From the NCBI GenBank assembly GCA_018343915.1, contig JABRWF010000004.1, positions 2,542,001 to 2,606,000 of the forward strand: a stretch of DNA of 64,000 nucleotides, given 5' to 3'. A model generated the notes under the pieces. That model ran no database searches. It saw only the letters and a program-made list of their open reading frames with translations, and was not told the DNA's origin. Origin of the DNA: Agroathelia rolfsii (taxonomy: Eukaryota > Basidiomycota > Agaricomycetes > Amylocorticiales > Amylocorticiaceae). Made by a program: the position numbers and the translations under genes. Below are positions 61,594 through 64,000 of the stretch, in pieces (position 1 is the stretch's first letter; every line of letters starts with the position of its first letter).

Positions 61594-62968
61594 TTACTCA
61601 TACCCGAGCCGCCTGCGCTCGTCCTTGGCCCGCTCTATTTTGACAATCCTCTCCTCCGCCGAGGTAATCACATCGTCCCACGAAACAAAGAGCTCTGACA
61701 ACGCGTCAACCTACGTGTGCGCGAGCACAGCCATAAGGGCCATCCATCATCAGTAACGTGTGGGAGGGGAATGGGGACAGGCTAAAAGCATAGAGAAAGC
61801 CACGTCAGACATACCTGCGTTGTATGGCGTTCCATGAGGACAGCTAGACGTTTTTCTAATGATGAAGCCATTCGCTCGTCATCTTCGTGCGCTTTGATCA
61901 GCGCTTCTAACCTAGGTAGAAGCTCCTCATAATCTATTTGAGGAAAGACGCATGACCAGCCCGAAGAAAGAGATGGAGAAATGTACAAGCAATAACATCA
62001 TCATCATCATCATCAGTATACCGAAGCGGCACGAACGACATGGGAGAACAGATAGAACAGAAAAAGGCGCCAATTACCACATACCTGCCAACTTTCCAGC
62101 ACCCGTGACACCTTTCTTTTCGAGAAGCTCAATCTCCCGCATGTCCCGTTCGGCAGCACGGATGTCAGGCTCCATCTCCCTCAGGTAAGCGTCCAGCTCA
62201 GCAGCAGTCATGCTTTCGTATGACGGTGGGCCATTCGCGCCAAGACCCGCAAGAGCAAATGCGGGCGTTAGCAAATGGCTGTATTGGTCATCTGATGATA
62301 TAATAAACACGCAGATCTATGTATCAATGAATGCTGCTGTAAACGTATGCAATCGTAATAGTGTGCACAGCACTGGCAGCGGTGCACTTTTTTTTTTTCA
62401 CGTGCAAGGAACATATATGCGTGCACAATGAAAACAAGAGGAAAAATTACAGACGAAAAGATAAAAATAAAAACTCACAGTGGACCATAAACCGCTTCAG
62501 GCCCTCGTTTCCATTCACGACCTCATTCAGACGCCGCTGCACGTCCCCCGCGAGGCGCAATAGACTCTGGCCGTTCTTGGTGATGCTGGGGATGATAACC
62601 GCTGTCCTCTCCCTGTCCTTACCCTTCCTGCTATCCTTCTGCACGCCCACGAGGAGCGCTTCTAGCCACCGCAGGCGCAGCTCTAGTGCCAGCACAGGGT
62701 CGACGATCACAGGACCGGCAACGGTGCCCCCTGTGGGCAGTGATAGTGTTGGAGGTGGCGGTTGTGCTTGTTGTTGTTGGTCCTGTGGGGATACAGCAGG
62801 AACAGGAGCTGATGAGGATGAGGATGATGCCTCAGATGATGGTGAGTCGGGTACAGACACCATGCTCTGGAACGACACAGCCGTCGTGGGCGATAGAGGC
62901 GGGGGTGTCGTCGGGTTGGAGAAGACGCGCGAGCGCTGCAGGTCTCCAAGAAATACGCTCCCGATCAT
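61594..62968 (-). CDS. Dynactin subunit 3 (p24 / RO-3)-like protein
   Basis: Four exons (62968-62479, 62291-62085, 61933-61815, 61710-61594) give 310 residues. After a disordered Ser/Pro/Gln-rich start, helices begin with LALELRLRWLEALLVG near residue 96. They continue through LLRLAGDVQRRLNEVVNGNE, LKRFMVHYDQYSHLLTPAFA and DYEELLPRLEALIKAHEDDE, and end in QVDALSELFVSWDDVITSAE. The order and spacing fit the p24/p22 subunit of the dynactin shoulder; in particular the final VSWDDV segment matches the FVQWDELL segment of the animal protein. The subunit stabilises dynactin, the dynein activator for nuclear movement. The match is by eye on a low-complexity coiled-coil family, so other coiled-coil proteins remain possible. 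Confidence 0.65.
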
Positions 62969-63501
62969 GGAAATTTAGAGGTGTTGGCACTGGCAACGGA
63001 TGGCAAGCGACAGGATGTTGCTATTGAAGCTTGTGTGCGCGATTGTGCGCGTGGTAACACTCAAATCCAACAGTAAGCAAAAGACACTCTCAGAGAAGAC
63101 TAGATTGGAACGATGTTCAGTAGAACAGCTCGAGCTGCTGCCAGTAGTGCCAGTGGACCCAGGGAGTAGTGGTATGTAGCAAAGGGACCTTGGGAAAGAA
63201 GCAACCATGACGTACTAATACTAATCCATGTTAAGAAGCCGTGTTGTGTTTACAATTAGTCCAATTAGTAGAAAACCTTCTATTTATTCTCCTTCAACGG
63301 CAACGCAAGAATGAGATATGTTTAACCAGCGTCCCAAATGTCACCAATCACGAAAACGTAAGAAGAAGAAAATAGCATGCAGTAAAGATAGGAAATGTCG
63401 AGGTTCTAAGGAAAACCGACCAAGAGAAACAGCAGAAAGTACTAGTACACAAACTTGGAAACTTGAGGATTACAGCTATGTCAATTAGAAGAAAAATGTA
63501 T

Positions 63502-63555
<54 letters not shown>

Positions 63556-63614
63556 ACCGCTTTCAGTAAGCAAATTATATCAATAAATAAACACCTGAGA
63601 GAAAAAAAACCCGA
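62969..63614. other. Intergenic with GA microsatellite
   Basis: The dynactin-like promoter side. A (GA)n run of about 28-30 bases lies at 63522-63551, preceded by GAAA repeats. No gene seen. Confidence 0.6.
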
Positions 63615-64000
63615 TCAAACAGTTTCCCTAACCTCCATAGGTATCTGGCTATACCCCTCCGCTTCCGCCCGCCGTCCGAACCTAAACACGCCTTTGACGC
63701 CCTCCCATACGTCTCCCACGGTAGCCCGCGCGCTCATCATCAACGTCTCGCCGCGGACCTCCTCACCCGGCATCACGCTGGCCTGGGGGCGCAGCCACCA
63801 GCGGAGCATCAGCGAGCTCATCACGACGCTCACGCTCGAGAACGCCATCGCGCCGCCGGCGAGCATTGGGTGCATGTACAGCCCAAACGGCAGCAGGAGG
63901 CCCATCGCGAGCGGGATGCCAAGCAGGTTGTATATGCACGCCCAGACGAAGTTCCGGCGGATGACGGAGAAGATGCTCCGTGAGAGGTGCAGCGCCGCGA
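63615..64000 (-). CDS. ccc2: Cu(+)-transporting P-type ATPase, C-terminal end (5' part outside window)
   Basis: Only the last about 128 residues are inside the window; the frame is open to base 64000. The sequence has the last two membrane helices and conserved loop of P1B copper pumps: RRNFVWACIYNLLGIPLAMG, the GLYMHPMLAGGAMAFSSVSV segment (MxxS motif SSVSVVMSSL), then LRWWLRP and a short cytosolic tail. In fungi the Ccc2-type pump loads copper into the secretory pathway for multicopper oxidases such as Fet3 and laccases. Family assignment is firm; orthology to Ccc2 is likely but needs the missing N-terminal metal-binding domains. Confidence 0.88.
   Translation of the reverse strand, partial: AALHLSRSIFSVIRRNFVWACIYNLLGIPLAMGLLLPFGLYMHPMLAGGAMAFSSVSVVMSSLMLRWWLRPQASVMPGEEVRGETLMMSARATVGDVWEGVKGVFRFGRRAEAEGYSQIPMEVRETV

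Overview
This 64 kb window is eukaryotic and looks like a mushroom-forming basidiomycete (Agaricomycete). Genes are split by many short GT-AG introns, mostly 45-80 nt. Spacing between genes is compact. Several families are typical of basidiomycetes: a multi-exon P450, a 7-TM orphan membrane protein, UstYa-like (DUF3328) proteins, and a SIN-type kinase with CH and C1 domains. I recognised no rRNA, tRNA or CRISPR array. I could run no database search, so every assignment rests on motifs read by eye and on splice reconstruction. Most small and mid-sized gene models were spliced so that all exon phases add up.

Layout. 1-1111 (-): 5' part of a Kin4-like protein kinase. 1610-4029 (-): a complete 13-exon cytochrome P450. 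5771-25802: an accessory region with long intergenic gaps. It holds four related small secreted repeat-peptide genes (5771-6162 -, 17823-18269 -, 22918-23520 +, 25395-25802 +), a complete UstYa-family oxidase (15186-15970 -), a truncated UstYa-like N-terminus (19490-19792 -), two tandem NmrA-like reductases (10238-11565 - and 12694-14009 -, the second without a start codon), and a 7-TM protein (7599-8953 +). 26472-64000: housekeeping genes. These are Ase1/PRC1 microtubule bundler (+), an unknown protein (30205-31398 +), DNA polymerase epsilon Pol2 (32132-39321 -), Bye1-like PHD/TFIIS/SPOC protein (41029-46103 -), a Cdc7(S. pombe)/SepH/Cdc15-type kinase (49655-56895 +), a small zinc-binding protein (60072-60917 -), a dynactin p24-like subunit (61594-62968 -) and the C-terminus of a Cu(+) P-type ATPase (63615-64000 -).

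The most interesting part is 1.6-25.8 kb. All four small secreted proteins carry one decapeptide-like motif, [L/I]-W-x-x-x-V-H-x-x-[V/I/L], 15 times in total. One gene has nine tandem copies in 51-bp units. All four have an intron just after the signal peptide, so they form one gene family. A UstYa-type oxidase lies among them. UstYa proteins cyclise or cross-link core peptides in the dikaritin class of fungal RiPPs (ustiloxin, phomopsin, asperipin). I infer a candidate, probably undescribed, basidiomycete RiPP locus with a W...VH core. The P450 and NmrA-like reductases are possible tailoring enzymes. The chemistry and the exact cluster borders cannot be read from sequence.

Non-coding structure includes two copies of a foldback element (about 20.50-20.67 kb and 39.56-39.75 kb, opposite orientations), an inverted pair of retroelement-like fragments at 46.9-47.8 kb, a diverged tandem duplication at 48.2-48.6 kb, several microsatellites, and a 34-A run directly before a splice acceptor.
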